Shown: positions 11,255 to 21,440, numbered from the stretch's first letter. The stretch is 64,000 nt of DNA from Incurvaria masculella (GCA_946894095.1 OX335642.1:693021-757020), one strand, 5' to 3'. Program-made: numbers and translations. Notes: generated by a model from the sequence alone, not told the origin.

Positions 11255-12085
11255 CCATGATATGATATACTCGTAGTTTAAATGCTACTAAGTTTAGGAA
11301 AACGCCTGAATACAGGGTTGCAGGTTCCCCATATTTAACTTTCCAAAATACCTTCGAAGATGTAAAGGTGGGATGTGATCTATTGAATGGAAATAGCTAT
11401 AAAGGTCTTGCTGTGGAGCACACCGGGCGATCCATGTGGTGATATTTTACATCAGCGATGTCACGGGTGACGTTTGCACTAGATAGAGCAGTTAAAATAT
11501 TATGTTTAAGATATATTTATGGTTTCAAAATCGCGTCGCTGATTAAAAAGAAGTGTAACAAGCACTATGAATGGAAAATGATGAATATGAATGACTATGA
11601 GGAAAAGAAAATGACGAATCCGAGTGTGTAATATACATCTAATGGAGGTAATAAAGAAACTGAAACTAAACTGAACTGAAATGCCTTGCCATTTGAACTA
11701 GTGGGTTTTTAAGCTGTATAAATGTTCACCGCGCACCATAAGTCAAATTCCTATTATTTTTCTTACATGGTCCTTACCTAACGCTTTAGGTTTCATCACC
11801 AAACAAACAATACTTTTGTGATATATTTGAAATTTAAAAAAAAAACTCGCCAAACCAATTTCATGAGAACCGGTTGAAAAATGCGACCTGTGAAAGAGAA
11901 CAGCAGGACGCCGGACAGAAATACGAAAGCATTTTTGTCCAAGATGAAACGGATATCGCTCGCGCTTTGTTACTGGCTCAGTAAAAAAAACGAATCGAAG
12001 AGAGTGTGTACTTCTAATGTGGGAAAAGCATAGCACTCTTTTTGTGCTCGTTAATATTTTTAGCTGGAAATTTTTAAATTTGAAT
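11255..12085. other. Unassigned DNA
   Basis: No gene is supported. A 140-codon minus frame (11743-12165) runs into the MITE at 12086 and shows no domain, so it is treated as chance. Confidence 0.45.
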
Positions 12086-12631
12086 TTAAGGTGGCCCACC
12101 CCGCTCATGTCCCCATACAAACGGGGAAAGAAGATCACGCCCATATTTCTTGTCAGAGATCCCAAGTTTTTCCCAAAATAGCTTTATTTGATCAAACTAG
12201 ATGTCTGATGACCGTTGGCATTGTCAAATTGTGTTTGGTTTCTAAGTTAAAAGGTCCGAAAGTTCGAATTTTTTGCGCGTTTAATACAATAACTTTGGAG
12301 GTAGATTACGCAATGATAAAGTAAGAACATCTTAAAAAGATTAGTCATCACACATAGCTTATTTAATCAAGATGTATAATCTATTTGGTTTTTGTTAGAT
12401 TTTTGACTACAGCGGTCGTGGTTTACTTTTAGCTATAAGTCGTTTTGTAATTAAAATTTTCGTAAATCTTATCAAATCATACACTATGCTCATTTTTTGT
12501 CTGGACATGTTGCAACTTGCTCATCACGGAGCCTGTCTTTTTTTTGAAACAGAGAAGGTCCCAGAGCGCAACAGTACGGTTTTGTACCGTGCCCGCGAAT
12601 GAGTTCGTCCCGCCGGGTTGGGCCAGCTTAA
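12086..12631. mobile_element. TTAA-flanked MITE-1, long copy
   Basis: TTAA at 12086-12089 and 12628-12631 flanks imperfect terminal inverted repeats: left GGTGGCCCACCCCGC, right (reverse complement) GCTGGCCCAACCCGGCGGG. Internal blocks match the copy at 58743-59077: GACTACAGCGGTCGTG, TTTTAGCTATAAGTCG, GAAACAGAGAAGGTCC and TTTTGTACCGTGCCC. A TTAA target is characteristic of piggyBac-type transposition, so it is probably a non-autonomous piggyBac-group element. No transposase is present. Confidence 0.75.
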
Positions 12632-13535
12632 GATGAATAACAGAAATAGTTAGAAAAGTACAAACACATTTTTAGACTAATCTGTTCCAACACCCGACGA
12701 GACGTTCCACCGGTATGCTACGTCCAGAGGATATTCCGCCCGGTGGATTTATTTTACATGCTGCCTTGTTCCGTTCAGTATTCAACTCAGACGCAGAACA
12801 CGTGACAGCACACCTGATGCACTTTGCACGCGTGCAGCGTCATCGCCTAGCCTGCACGAAGGAGAGCTTTCAGAGGCTTTTCTTAAGCTTTCGAGAACAT
12901 AGGAGTTCTCAAGATTACTTACTGTTAACTTAAAAATAACCCTTAGCCGTATATTTAATCAAATCAACCTCAGCATGTTTTAAGTAAAAATTCATTACAA
13001 ATATTAAGATTTGAAATATCAAAAAGAGCATGATATTGTTTAAAATATGCGTGGTACTGTTATTTTAAAAATACGGACCTATTTTTCTTTGAAATACTGA
13101 CCTAAGGACGCAGAGCATTTGCAACCTATCAATAATTTGTTATTTCTGTACGATGCAAAGACGGTTGTTCTATAAGGTACCTTAGTTTATGTAAATAAAT
13201 GAAATGACAATGTGGTTACTTTTACAATTAAAATTTGTTTCTGTAGTATGTATTAAGTATGTACTATCCCAAAGAAATGCTTGGCAAATTTATCAAAACA
13301 TTGAGATTTCTATATCCCTCGTGAATATACAAAACCAATAACTACTCAATACACCCCCCGCTTCCCGCGAGCTGCATCCGACATGTGCGGCGGCGCGCTT
13401 TTCAGCCTTTCAGCCGATGCTTTCAGCGGCGGGGCGCGCGGCAGCCGTTACTAGGTCACGTGCGGCATGAATCCGACACTGCGCGGGCACAGGCGAGGCC
13501 TTGAACAGTGGGTGCACCCAAGACCTAGCATGCAT
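12632..13535. other. Unassigned DNA with a GC-rich island
   Basis: Two GC-richer patches stand out in AT-rich DNA: about 12700-12880 and about 13355-13520 (GCGGCGCGC, CGGCGGGGCGCGCGG). Neither shows a recognisable domain or clear splice sites. The second could be an exon, a regulatory CpG patch or a foreign repeat. Confidence 0.4.
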
Positions 13536-13955
13536 ATTTTTTTTATGCAGCCTGACATGGATGGTTAACACCACACAACTACTGTTATATTAGCCCAATA
13601 CACCACATTCGGTACCCAAGGAATTAGGTACTATGCCAGGACGTTTCCCTTTATGAGCACGGCTACATTGAACTGGATGAAAAACACGAACAATTTTTCA
13701 TTACCGCTTCGACCGTCTTCTACCAGTGCGATGGTACCCACCCGGACGGGCTCAAACCCTACCACCTACTAGAGGAAAGGGACCTACAGTTTTATATTGA
13801 TTCCGAACCATGAAGCAGCTCGTATTTGTGACGAAATTCACTTATTCAACTCAGAATGAGAAAGGTAGTGGTATACGAACGGGGCGAGGATTTGAACCCA
13901 GCCCTCTGGTATGCTAGGCAAGTCCCCGCGCCACGATACTAGGCTACGAGCCGCT
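13536..13955 (-). mobile_element. SINE-A copy, tRNA-headed
   Basis: On minus, a tRNA-like head starts at 13955 (GCGGCTCGTAGCCTAG) with a B-box-like GGGTTCAAATCC. The linker CACTTTCTC...GATAAGTG-type, the Pro/Gly-like GGGCGGGTTGG block and the shared SINE-A body follow. The tail is the T-run at 13536-13543 on plus. The body is the same as in the 5S-headed copies, but the head is unrelated to 5S rRNA. Confidence 0.8.
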
Positions 13956-14358
13956 AGCATACGCGCAGCTTACTGCTTACAAGACGAACACAGTGATGGA
14001 GTACAAAGTCAACTCCAAGTACCACTGCAGCGAATTGGAGAGAGATAAAACATACCTGCCCGATGCGTCTTCTTTAAAATCGCTGTAAGTATACAGTGTC
14101 ACAGCTCATTAAATGTGAATGAGGACAATGCATACGGACAATTTCCAATGAAAATAAGCATGAATTAAGAGCTGCTGGAGGAAACATTTTTGCTCGAGAA
14201 TTCAGAAATTGAGTGCATAGGTCACGGTTAGGTTACGGTAACGTAATTGTCTGCCATGGGGTCTGCTTTAAACTTGATCACCCGGCGGGCGACCTAGATA
14301 TTAGGAACGCAATATAAACAATGATAAAACGCTCAGAGACAAGACCAATGAAACAAAT
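13956..14358. other. Unassigned DNA
   Basis: No gene or recognised repeat was found between the SINE-A head and the TTAA MITE. Confidence 0.4.
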
Positions 14359-14837
14359 TTAAGGCGCTAGGACTGGCCAACTACTCGCGCCATACAAATG
14401 CACTTTTTAACAAATGTAATAATATGTAGTGAAACGCTTCAGAAAATCCAAATAGAACTCCAGACTGATAATGGATTGTTAATATTTTTTGATTCCATCA
14501 TTTATTTAAATAATAATAAAAATAAAAAAGTTGATTTTTCTCATTAGAAATCTGAAAGTAATTCGATTTATAGATATAAGCAAAAACAGCATATATGCAT
14601 AAACAAAACATTCCATTTGCTATTAGATTTCTACATTTAGTCAAAAAAGTTCGGAAATGGACACCGTTTCCGCAATGTATTTTGTATAGAAAAAGGTAAC
14701 ATACATTAACGAAAATAGGTTGATTAATAGACAAGGAATCATATATTGTAAGAATGGCACTTATAATCGTCAGACTTAGTTAGTTAACTTGGGGTGCCTC
14801 GTCTAACTTTGCGATTTGGCTAGTACCAGGGCCTTAA
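14359..14837. mobile_element. TTAA-flanked MITE-2, copy 1
   Basis: TTAA flanks at 14359-14362 and 14834-14837 enclose imperfect terminal repeats: left GGCGCTAGGACTGGCCAA, right (reverse complement) GGCCCTGGTACTAGCCAA. The whole 479-bp unit recurs in the same orientation at 54618-55097 with only scattered differences by eye. The interior is AT-rich and encodes nothing recognisable. Probably a piggyBac-group non-autonomous element. Confidence 0.8.
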
Positions 14838-15588
14838 TAACACTTTCATTAACACAAGACAATAATAAAAATTCGAATTAAAACACATATTTCACATTCA
14901 ACACTTCGGTACGGTAGCAGTGCACAGTTTGTCGTATACATTGCTCATGGACATACCATTATAGCACGACGCACACACACTTTAATTAGTCCATCATGGG
15001 TCGTTGTCTAGTGATAAAACTACTGTATGTCTTTCTACTGTGGCAGTCCGCCAGTTTTACAGGTGGGAGTACATGCCCGCTTCGCTCAATATAGTTCTCC
15101 TTTCCTCTCCTGACTCACTTGAGATGTATACCGCCGTCCGATCGAATTCGATACGCTTTAAGAGAGTCACGTAAGTCCGTGTGGTACGGGAGACGGTGGA
15201 AATCGCGGTTTGCTTTCAGCGGAGTGATGCTCGGAGGTAAAATATTTATTTTATTAAAAGAGTTAAAAATATATTTCCGTAAGGCAGTATCAATTCTGGA
15301 GAATGTACTCTTTGAATTTAAAATCCCACAAGAACGAAACGAAGATGTTCTGTTTGTTATTTGGGAAATCGCAGATTTAAAACTTGCCAGATAAAGTGAA
15401 AATGACGTCACATTTATGGGCGCTCTGAAAAATAAATGTATCCTTTTTGCACACTGCTCTCCGCTGCGTTTAAAAGGGGTTGCAGTCCGATATGAGGCAT
15501 TAACGTGCCGTCCAATGTACTTCAGTAGATCGGTTGAAGCAAACGACCTAATTTGTCTCGATGAATTCATCTATAATATGATTTTGTA
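14838..15588. other. Unassigned DNA with an open minus frame
   Basis: A minus frame of 151 codons (15115-15570) is open but shows no domain I recognise. It lies directly next to a LINE relic and may be decayed element sequence. Nothing else is identified. Confidence 0.35.
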
Positions 15589-15900
15589 ATGCGCCACATA
15601 TGGGGCGTACGCCATATGCTCCTCAATTCAGAGGCACCTGACGATGCCCATGGAATTTCGAACTATTCTAAGGCGCTGCGTAAACCATGCCGGCCGACCA
15701 GGTGGTTCTTCACATTACGTTTGAAGGAGACACGCCTGTACTGTAGGAACATACTTCGGAGTGTGTTCCACAGTCTACAGGCCCTAGAGTTATAGGATCT
15801 ACAGGATCTATTGGATGTTATGAGAGGAATGTGCGCAGTATATGGGTGCATTCTCTGGCTGCTAAGGGTTGAGCGTTGATAGGATAGGTACTGTAACATT
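15589..15900 (-). pseudogene. LINE-X ORF2 C-terminal relic
   Basis: The minus frame 15663-15899 reads HPYTAHIPLITSNRSCRS, RACRLWNTL, then FKRNVKNHLVGRHGLRS. This is the end of a LINE ORF2, matching the family pattern (serine/arginine block, LWN-L, K-NVK-HL-GR). The sequence to 15589 is the 3' UTR shared with the relics at 6415, 26303 and 35907. Everything upstream of the C-terminus is missing. Confidence 0.7.
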
Positions 15901-15945
15901 GTCGGAACTTCCTGCCCGTGGGGTCCTTTCGAATGAAGTGATCTG

Positions 15946-16304
15946 TTTTTTTTTAATGGACATGGATGGGTAATACTACACCCACCGTCATGATATTAGA
16001 CCAAAACAAAGAATTACCGAAAGAATTCAGCTAGATTGAAATGAATGGAAAACACGGACTTTTTTGTTGCCGTTTCGACCATCGTGTTACCCAATACAAT
16101 GGTACCAACCCTTGTGGGCTTAACGCTACCACCTGATAGAAGAAGAGTACCTACAGGTTTACATGGATTCCGAACCATTCCGTAACGAAATGCACTTATG
16201 AAACTAAGAAAGAAAAAAGAAGTAGTCCATGAACGGGGCCAGGATTCGAACCCAAGACGTCTGGCTTGGAAGCTGAGTCTGCACCCCTCTTAGCTACGAG
16301 CCAC
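15946..16304 (-). mobile_element. SINE-A copy, tRNA-headed
   Basis: Tail T-run at 15946-15954 on plus; tRNA-like head at the other end (minus GTGGCTCGTAGCTAAG, then B-box-like GGGTTCGAATCC). The body is diverged from the other copies, with small deletions. Confidence 0.8.
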
Positions 16305-16925
16305 TGAGAGACCCGATGTTCGTGTTGAATGGGAGGGTCCCCAAATTCTAGCATTTATCTAGGTCGTCGACGAGACACACCACCTGGCGTTGTATAGGAA
16401 CAGATACCGTAGAAATAAAATAGGCTTTCAAATATGATTCAACAGAAGCTGCATACTTTGTTACCATTAGAAAGTCGGAGATAGCGTAGAGCCCGGCGTA
16501 GCAAGGTGACATTCACGCTACCGGAAAACTCATTTGAGCATAAAATGAGGATATGAATGCGAGATATCCTCTACAGCCGAGAACTAGAAAGACGAAGAGT
16601 CGCGATATTATTAGTAGTAAAATTTCGCAATTCGTCAGACCTTGAGAGTTGACCTAGTCTGGTTTTTACGTTATCGACATGTCATAACGTCACGTTTTCC
16701 GTCTCCTGTTAACAGTATCCATTTTCGGTTGCATTCATTGCATCTAATCTGTGGCCTCAGAGCTTCTTTATGAAATGTATTGGCAGTAATTTCGCTAAAG
16801 TCGTTTGTGTGGAATGATGGATATCTGTCATGATCACGGAATGGTCATGATATTAGCCCAACACAATGCAATCTCGAAGGAAGTGAGGACGCGAAGTAGT
16901 GCAGGTGCGCGGTGAACATTTTTGT
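16305..16925. other. Unassigned DNA with a SINE-A scrap
   Basis: About 16812-16890 on minus matches the 3' part of the SINE-A body (ATTAGCCCAACACA on plus). The rest shows no gene or repeat I can name. Confidence 0.5.
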
Positions 16926-17324
16926 CAGCCTCGGTAGCTCAGTGTGCGACGCCTTGCGAATCGATAAGCTGGGGAAGCAACTCTGAGCGCGGTTAGGTTA
17001 TGGATGGGTGACAATTTTCAACCGTTAAGGCTGGCCGTGGTTCGGATTCCACGTAAAACTGTAGGTGGTAGGGTTACTACTAATTTAATTTAGTTAAATT
17101 CCTTACTGACTAGGTGGTAGGGTTAATCCCGCCCGGGTTGGTACCATCGCATTGAATGAACGATGGTCGAGGTGGTATTGAACATTGTCCGTGTTTTCCA
17201 TCCAGTTCAATGTAGCCGAGCAATATAAGGAAGGTCCAGGCATGGCACCTAGTTCTCATGTGGTGTGTTAGGTTTATATCGGACAGTCGGTACGGTATTA
17301 GCCATCCATGTCCAGTTACATAAA
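16926..17324 (+). mobile_element. SINE-A copy, 5S-headed (second head variant)
   Basis: The head GTCAGCCTCGGTAGCTCAG leads into a 5S-like block, GAGCGCGGTTAGG...ATGGATGGGTGAC, which matches insect 5S rRNA around GGGCGCGGTTAG. The T-arm-like hairpin, linker and body end in ACATAAAAC. A short AT-rich insertion near 17080-17100 separates the head region from the body. Confidence 0.8.
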
Positions 17325-17339
17325 ACAATATATTCGGTT

Positions 17340-17713
17340 TTAGAGAGACTAGCTACAGGGAGCCACTAGTAAATGTTTTCACATTTATTGCTGCAGCCCT
17401 CTCCCGGCCAGCCGCTGTCCACACGACACCCGACTTAGTATTCGCGGCGTTCCCGAAAACAATAAATATTCCTGAATCGAAGCGATAGCACCCGGCCGCC
17501 TTCCCCAGGGAGAGCTCAGTCATGAGTTCATGGCCTACGTTGCTGTACTTGAGATCACCTCCGATAAGGCCACCGCTACTCATGTGATCTTATATCCTCT
17601 AGAGTCTATGTAGAGAATATAACTTCTATAGAATCTAGAATATGGAGATTGTAGTCGGATACATTAGTCGCCTTTTGGTGATGATTTATTATTATCATTT
17701 TTTATTGTTTACT
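17340..17713 (-). other. Unassigned, GC-richer patch with short minus frame
   Basis: A minus frame of 76 codons (17353-17583) lies in GC-richer sequence. It contains a short GVVWTAAGRERAAA stretch and an AATAAA near its end. I do not recognise the product. It could be part of an unclassified repeat. Confidence 0.3.
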
Positions 17714-18092
17714 AGCTTAGGTTCCCGGCTTCGCTCGGGATAATAAACTCGGTAAATGAAATCAGAAACCTTCGCAGGCATGTTAATAAAATGATCAAAA
17801 CAATGACAAAACAAAACAAAAATATGAGAGAGGCTCAAAACTTTTGGGATTATGAGTTTTTAAATTTTAGAACTTAACGAAATATATAACACAATCTTGA
17901 ACAGCGCCCCCTACCGGCTCAAGCTATAGTATTGTATGGCTTTATTTTTTGATAAATTTTTTTTTTTTAATTTTATAGCTAAGGTGATCCCAAAGGTAAA
18001 AATATATTTATAAAAATCGGTGAGGCCGTTTGGAAGTAAAAGAATAACAAACACACGGATAAAGGAATTTTATTTATAAAAAGATGTATCTT
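17714..18092 (+). repeat. Lepidopteran ACTAGC...CCCGGCTTCGC repeat
   Basis: Starts ACTAGCTTAGGTTCCCGGCTT and ends with the tail block AAAAATCGGTGAGGCCGTTT...AACAAACACACGG. This start/end pairing is typical of a very common non-coding lepidopteran repeat, often discussed as Helitron-like, though I cannot confirm that here. A related start occurs at 22490 and, with a variant sequence, at 30470. Confidence 0.65.
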
Positions 18093-18466
18093 CCACGGAC
18101 AGCCAAAACGTGAATTCAGATCAAATATTCCAACATTTAGCCATTACAATAAAATTATAGAACGAATTAGCATTGAAATAATTAAAATTTAATTTCTAGA
18201 GGATAACCAGCATGCCCGGACCACCGAGAAGCCTTACCATGATCAGATGGGTCTTTGGCTTCATAAAGGTCAAGTATTAGTGCAGCACCCGTAATCGATG
18301 AGCATGTACGATGACTTTAAAGTTTGTTCAAAAAGCGACGCTCAATGGCGTAGGTAGTAATCTTATATCAATGCGCTTAGAAATTAAATACCACAAGCGT
18401 TCTAAATAAAAGTGTTGGAAACAGAATACATTTTCGGGCACGGCACCTGATGATGGAAAAAAACTT
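18093..18466. other. Unassigned DNA
   Basis: No gene or named repeat. Confidence 0.4.
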
Positions 18467-18844
18467 GTTTTGTTTTTATGTGACTGGACATGGATGGCTA
18501 ATACCACAAGTTCTGTCATGGTATTAGCCCAACACACCACATGGGAACTAGGTGCCATGCCAGGACCTTCCTTATATTGCACGGCTACATTGAACTGGAT
18601 GGAAAACACGGACAATTTTCATTGCCGCTTCGACCATCGTTCATCCAACGCGATGGTACCAACCCGGGCGGGATTAACCCTACCACCTAGTAAGTAAGGA
18701 AGGGGATCTACAGTTTAACGTGGAATCCGAACCACGGCCAGCCTCTCTCAACGGTCGAATGGTCACCCATCCAAGACCAGACCGGACCCAGCGTTGCTTA
18801 ACTTCGGAGAACGATCGCCGAAGTGTCGCGCCACTGGGCTACTG
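18467..18844 (-). mobile_element. SINE-A copy, 5S-headed, nearly complete
   Basis: The mirror image of the 3931 copy and very similar to it: body, CCTAGTAAGTAAGG linker, T-arm-like hairpin and 5S-like head (plus reads GGTCACCCATCCAAGACC and GCGTTGCTTAACTTCGG). It faces the tRNA-headed copy at 18981 head to head, about 135 bases apart. Confidence 0.85.
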
Positions 18845-18980
18845 AAAATGTTTGGTACGGAATGTATTAGTGCATCATTACCGTTACCATATCGCCTAAA
18901 CTGGACCGACTGAGATCGTCTGGACCTTGCAGAAGGCGAAAATTAGACTCGAAGGGGGTGAAAGGATGAAGATGTAAGAT

Positions 18981-19395
18981 GCGGCTCGTAGCCTAGTGGC
19001 GCGGGGACTGGCCTAGCGTACCAGAGGCCCGGGTTCAATAACAACTTGCACCTGTTGCAACTGTCTTTCTCTTTCAGAGTTCGATAAGTGCATTTCGTCA
19101 CGAATACGAGCTGCTCCATGGTTCGGAATCCATGTAAAACTGTAGGTCCCCTTCCCCTACTAGGTGGTAGGGTTTAAGCCCGCCCGGGTTGGTACCATCG
19201 CATTAAATGAAAAGATGGTCGAAGCGGCAATGAAAAATTGTCCGTGTTTTCCATCCAGTTCAATGTAGCCGTGTTCATTAAGGGAAGGTCCTGGCGTGGC
19301 ACCTAATTCCTTCGGGAATGTGGTGTATTGGCCTAATATCATAACGGTAGTTGTGTGGAATTAGCCATCCATGTCAGGTCGCATAAAAAAAAAAA
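18981..19395 (+). mobile_element. SINE-A copy, tRNA-headed, nearly complete
   Basis: The head GCGGCTCGTAGCCTAGTGG, with GGCCCGGGTTCAATAAC at the B-box position, is followed by a linker with GATAAGTGCATTTCGTCACG, the TCCATGGTTCGGAATCCATG hairpin, the shared body and a poly-A tail at 19384-19395. It is the best reference for the tRNA-headed type. Confidence 0.85.
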
Positions 19396-20310
19396 GATAG
19401 AATGAAGATTGGTATGGGGAAGTCATGTAATTATACAGTCCAAAACGACATTGACTCAAGCGGAGCCGGCTAACTCCGCTAGTGTGAGAATAAAATTAAT
19501 AAAAGTCAGGGCTATTTTTAAATCGACATTTGACATAGTCTTGTGAACCTGTTTGTATTATCAGTAATGAGCGTACACCTCGAAGACAAGTATGGTTTTT
19601 ATAGGATAACCATTTTCTCAGTCTGTTCGTTTCCTTAGATACTTTGATACTGAACCCATTTATGTATTTTATTATACAGTAGACGTAAAGCTTCACTCAA
19701 ATTAGATGCGCTATAACTCGGGAGCCCTATTACTTAGATTGTTTAAATAGGTGTCCATTATATAAGGCATTTATATGAATCGATTTATCATTGGTTTGGG
19801 TTGTGGACTTACCCCGAAAAGGGTGAAACTGGCCAATGTCCTTTTATAATTCTAGAATTGAAATATCTGCGAATAAAAAAGGAATTTATAAAGTTTTGGA
19901 AACATAGTACAAAATTAAAACGAGAATTCGCTTCTTCCCCGTCAGGTGTGCCGGGTCTGTGATTGGAAAATGGCTCGCTTGGATTTTATACATATTAAAA
20001 GAAAACATTTACGTTGAAAGTAATCGAATATTTTCCCAAATAAGAACTCATATTGAATATTGTTCGGTTATTGAAACGCGAAATCTTTTAGGGATTTTAA
20101 TTTGAGTTATTTGTGTTTTTTGTATCATTAAAATCATACTTTTCCAAAAGTTATGAATACAATTTTTTAGGATATGTTTTTAATCTTTTATACATTGTTA
20201 TATAATTTAGTATAATAATCCGGATAAACATTTATTTCTCAGATGAATTGTGATATCCATTGATGAGTTGTTGAAGATATATTTTATATTTGATTTATTT
20301 TAATTTTTTT
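19396..20310. other. Unassigned AT-rich DNA
   Basis: A short block at 19433-19485 (CAGTCCAAAACGACATTGAC) recurs at 57408-57460, so it is repeat-derived. Nothing else is recognised. Confidence 0.4.
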
Positions 20311-20820
20311 TTAAATATTTAATTTAAGTTTTGAGAACAGAAAAAAGTCACATGGTGCCATATCCGGAGAATACGGTGCCTGTTGGATTGTATTTACAGT
20401 ATGTTTGGTCATATAATCGGTCACGATGCGCGCTTTGTGAGACGGAGCATTGTCATGGTGCAAGATCCATGAGTTGTTTTGCCACAATTCCGGTCGTTTT
20501 CTACGCACAGCATCTCTTCAAAGCTTAATTACGCCCAGGTAGTACTCCTTATTGACTGTTTGACGATTTTCGAGTACGATTTCTTAAACTTTTTCGACGT
20601 TATCATCGGTAGTTGATGTTGAAGGGCGTCCACGACGAGGTGCATCGTTAACTTCTTTAAGACCATTTTTGAACGACGAATACCACTCGTATACTCTTGT
20701 TTTTGAGAGAGCAGAGTCCCCGTAGGATATTTGTAGCATTTTGAATGCATCAGCACAAGATATTTTGTTGGAAACACAAAATTTTAAACAAATTCTTTGT
20801 TCAATACTTTTTTCCATTTT
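20311..20820 (-). pseudogene. mariner-family transposase, internally deleted
   Basis: Three minus frames together show a broken Tc1/mariner transposase. The N-terminal part (20584-20817) has the helix-turn-helix region and the linker ending GRPSTSTTDDNVEKV. Next comes a short out-of-frame piece (QTVNKEYYLG). The C-terminal part (20311-20508) carries HHDNAPSHKA, with the second catalytic aspartate, and YSPDMAPCDFFLF, with the third, spaced as in mariner (D34D-type). The region with the first catalytic aspartate is deleted, several stops are present, and the 3' end is lost after KLKLNI. Terminal inverted repeats were not found. The N-terminal side is bordered within about 30 bases by a SINE-A copy. 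Confidence 0.85.
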
Positions 20821-20848
20821 GAAATGCGACGAACGTCAAAAACTTGAT

Positions 20849-21070
20849 TGGGTTTAAGCCCGCCTGGGTTGGTACCATCGCATTGGATAAAAAGATGGTC
20901 GAAGCGACAATACAATATTGTACGTGTTTTCTATCCATTTCAATGTAGCCGTGCTCATAAAGGGAAGGTCCTGGCATGGCACCTAATTCTTTCGGAAATG
21001 TGGCGTATTGGGCTAATATCATAACGGCAGTAGTGTATTAGCCATTCATGTCAGGTTGCATAAAAAAAAA
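20849..21070 (+). mobile_element. SINE-A copy, headless (body only)
   Basis: Begins within the body (GGGTTTAAGCCCGCCTGGG) and runs to a poly-A tail near 21062-21070. Body details (TTCTTTCGGAAATGTGG) match the tRNA-headed subtype. It lies on the downstream side of the Ig exon. Confidence 0.8.
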
Positions 21071-21245
21071 GCCGGTCGGGTCGATTTGATTTCAAGGACA
21101 AGCGGAGTGTCTAATGTTTATAACAAATCCTACAGATGTATGATCATTCTGTATTGTGGCTTTATCGTGTCGACGAGTTTCAAATCGACACAGTGCTAAA
21201 GAAGTGTTCAATTCAGTAAATCGGGATCACAAGCGTGTAGCTCAC

Positions 21246-21413
21246 CGGACATCTCCGCCCCGTTGAGCAGCCAGGCGAGCGCGGGCTGCGGCTTGCCGCC
21301 GCGCACCGAGCACGCCACGCTCGTGCTGGCGTCCTCCACGAGTCCCGCCAGCAGCGTGCCGTTGCTCAGCGGCGCGCCGACGGCGTCGTGCAGCGCCACC
21401 GCCTCCGGCAGGA
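21246..21413 (-). CDS. Internal exon of an immunoglobulin-superfamily gene (partial gene)
   Basis: A GC-rich island, the only convincing host coding sequence in the window. On minus, the acceptor GTTTGTTCCAG ends at 21414 and the donor GTGAGC starts at 21245. The exon is 168 bp (56 codon-equivalents), with two bases completing the first codon and one base left over, so both flanking introns are phase 1, as is common for extracellular modules. The product has TSVACSVRGGKPQPALAW: the strand-B cysteine and, 13 residues on, the strand-C tryptophan of an I-set-like Ig fold. The rest of the domain, with the second cysteine, must lie in the next exon (lower coordinates). A transmembrane or secreted cell-adhesion protein of the nephrin/sidestep/fasciclin kind is plausible, but the family is not resolved. 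No neighbouring exon was found. Confidence 0.75.
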
Positions 21414-21431
21414 CTGGAACAAACGTGGACT

Positions 21432-21438
21432 GTTAGTA
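21432..21438 (-). promoter_or_regulatory. Branch-site match for the Ig exon
   Basis: TACTAAC on minus, identical to the strongest branch-site consensus. The likely branch adenosine is at 21433, 19 bases from the acceptor AG. It sits in about 27 bases of unique intron between the exon and the SINE-A copy starting at 21441. Confidence 0.6.
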
Positions 21439-21440
21439 TT

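Noticed and set aside
11743..12165. 140-codon minus frame
   Set aside because: It overlaps the boundary of the TTAA MITE, so cannot be a conserved gene.
15115..15570. 151-codon minus frame
   Set aside because: No domain and no codon pattern distinguishing it from chance; adjacent to LINE debris. Noted as unassigned only.
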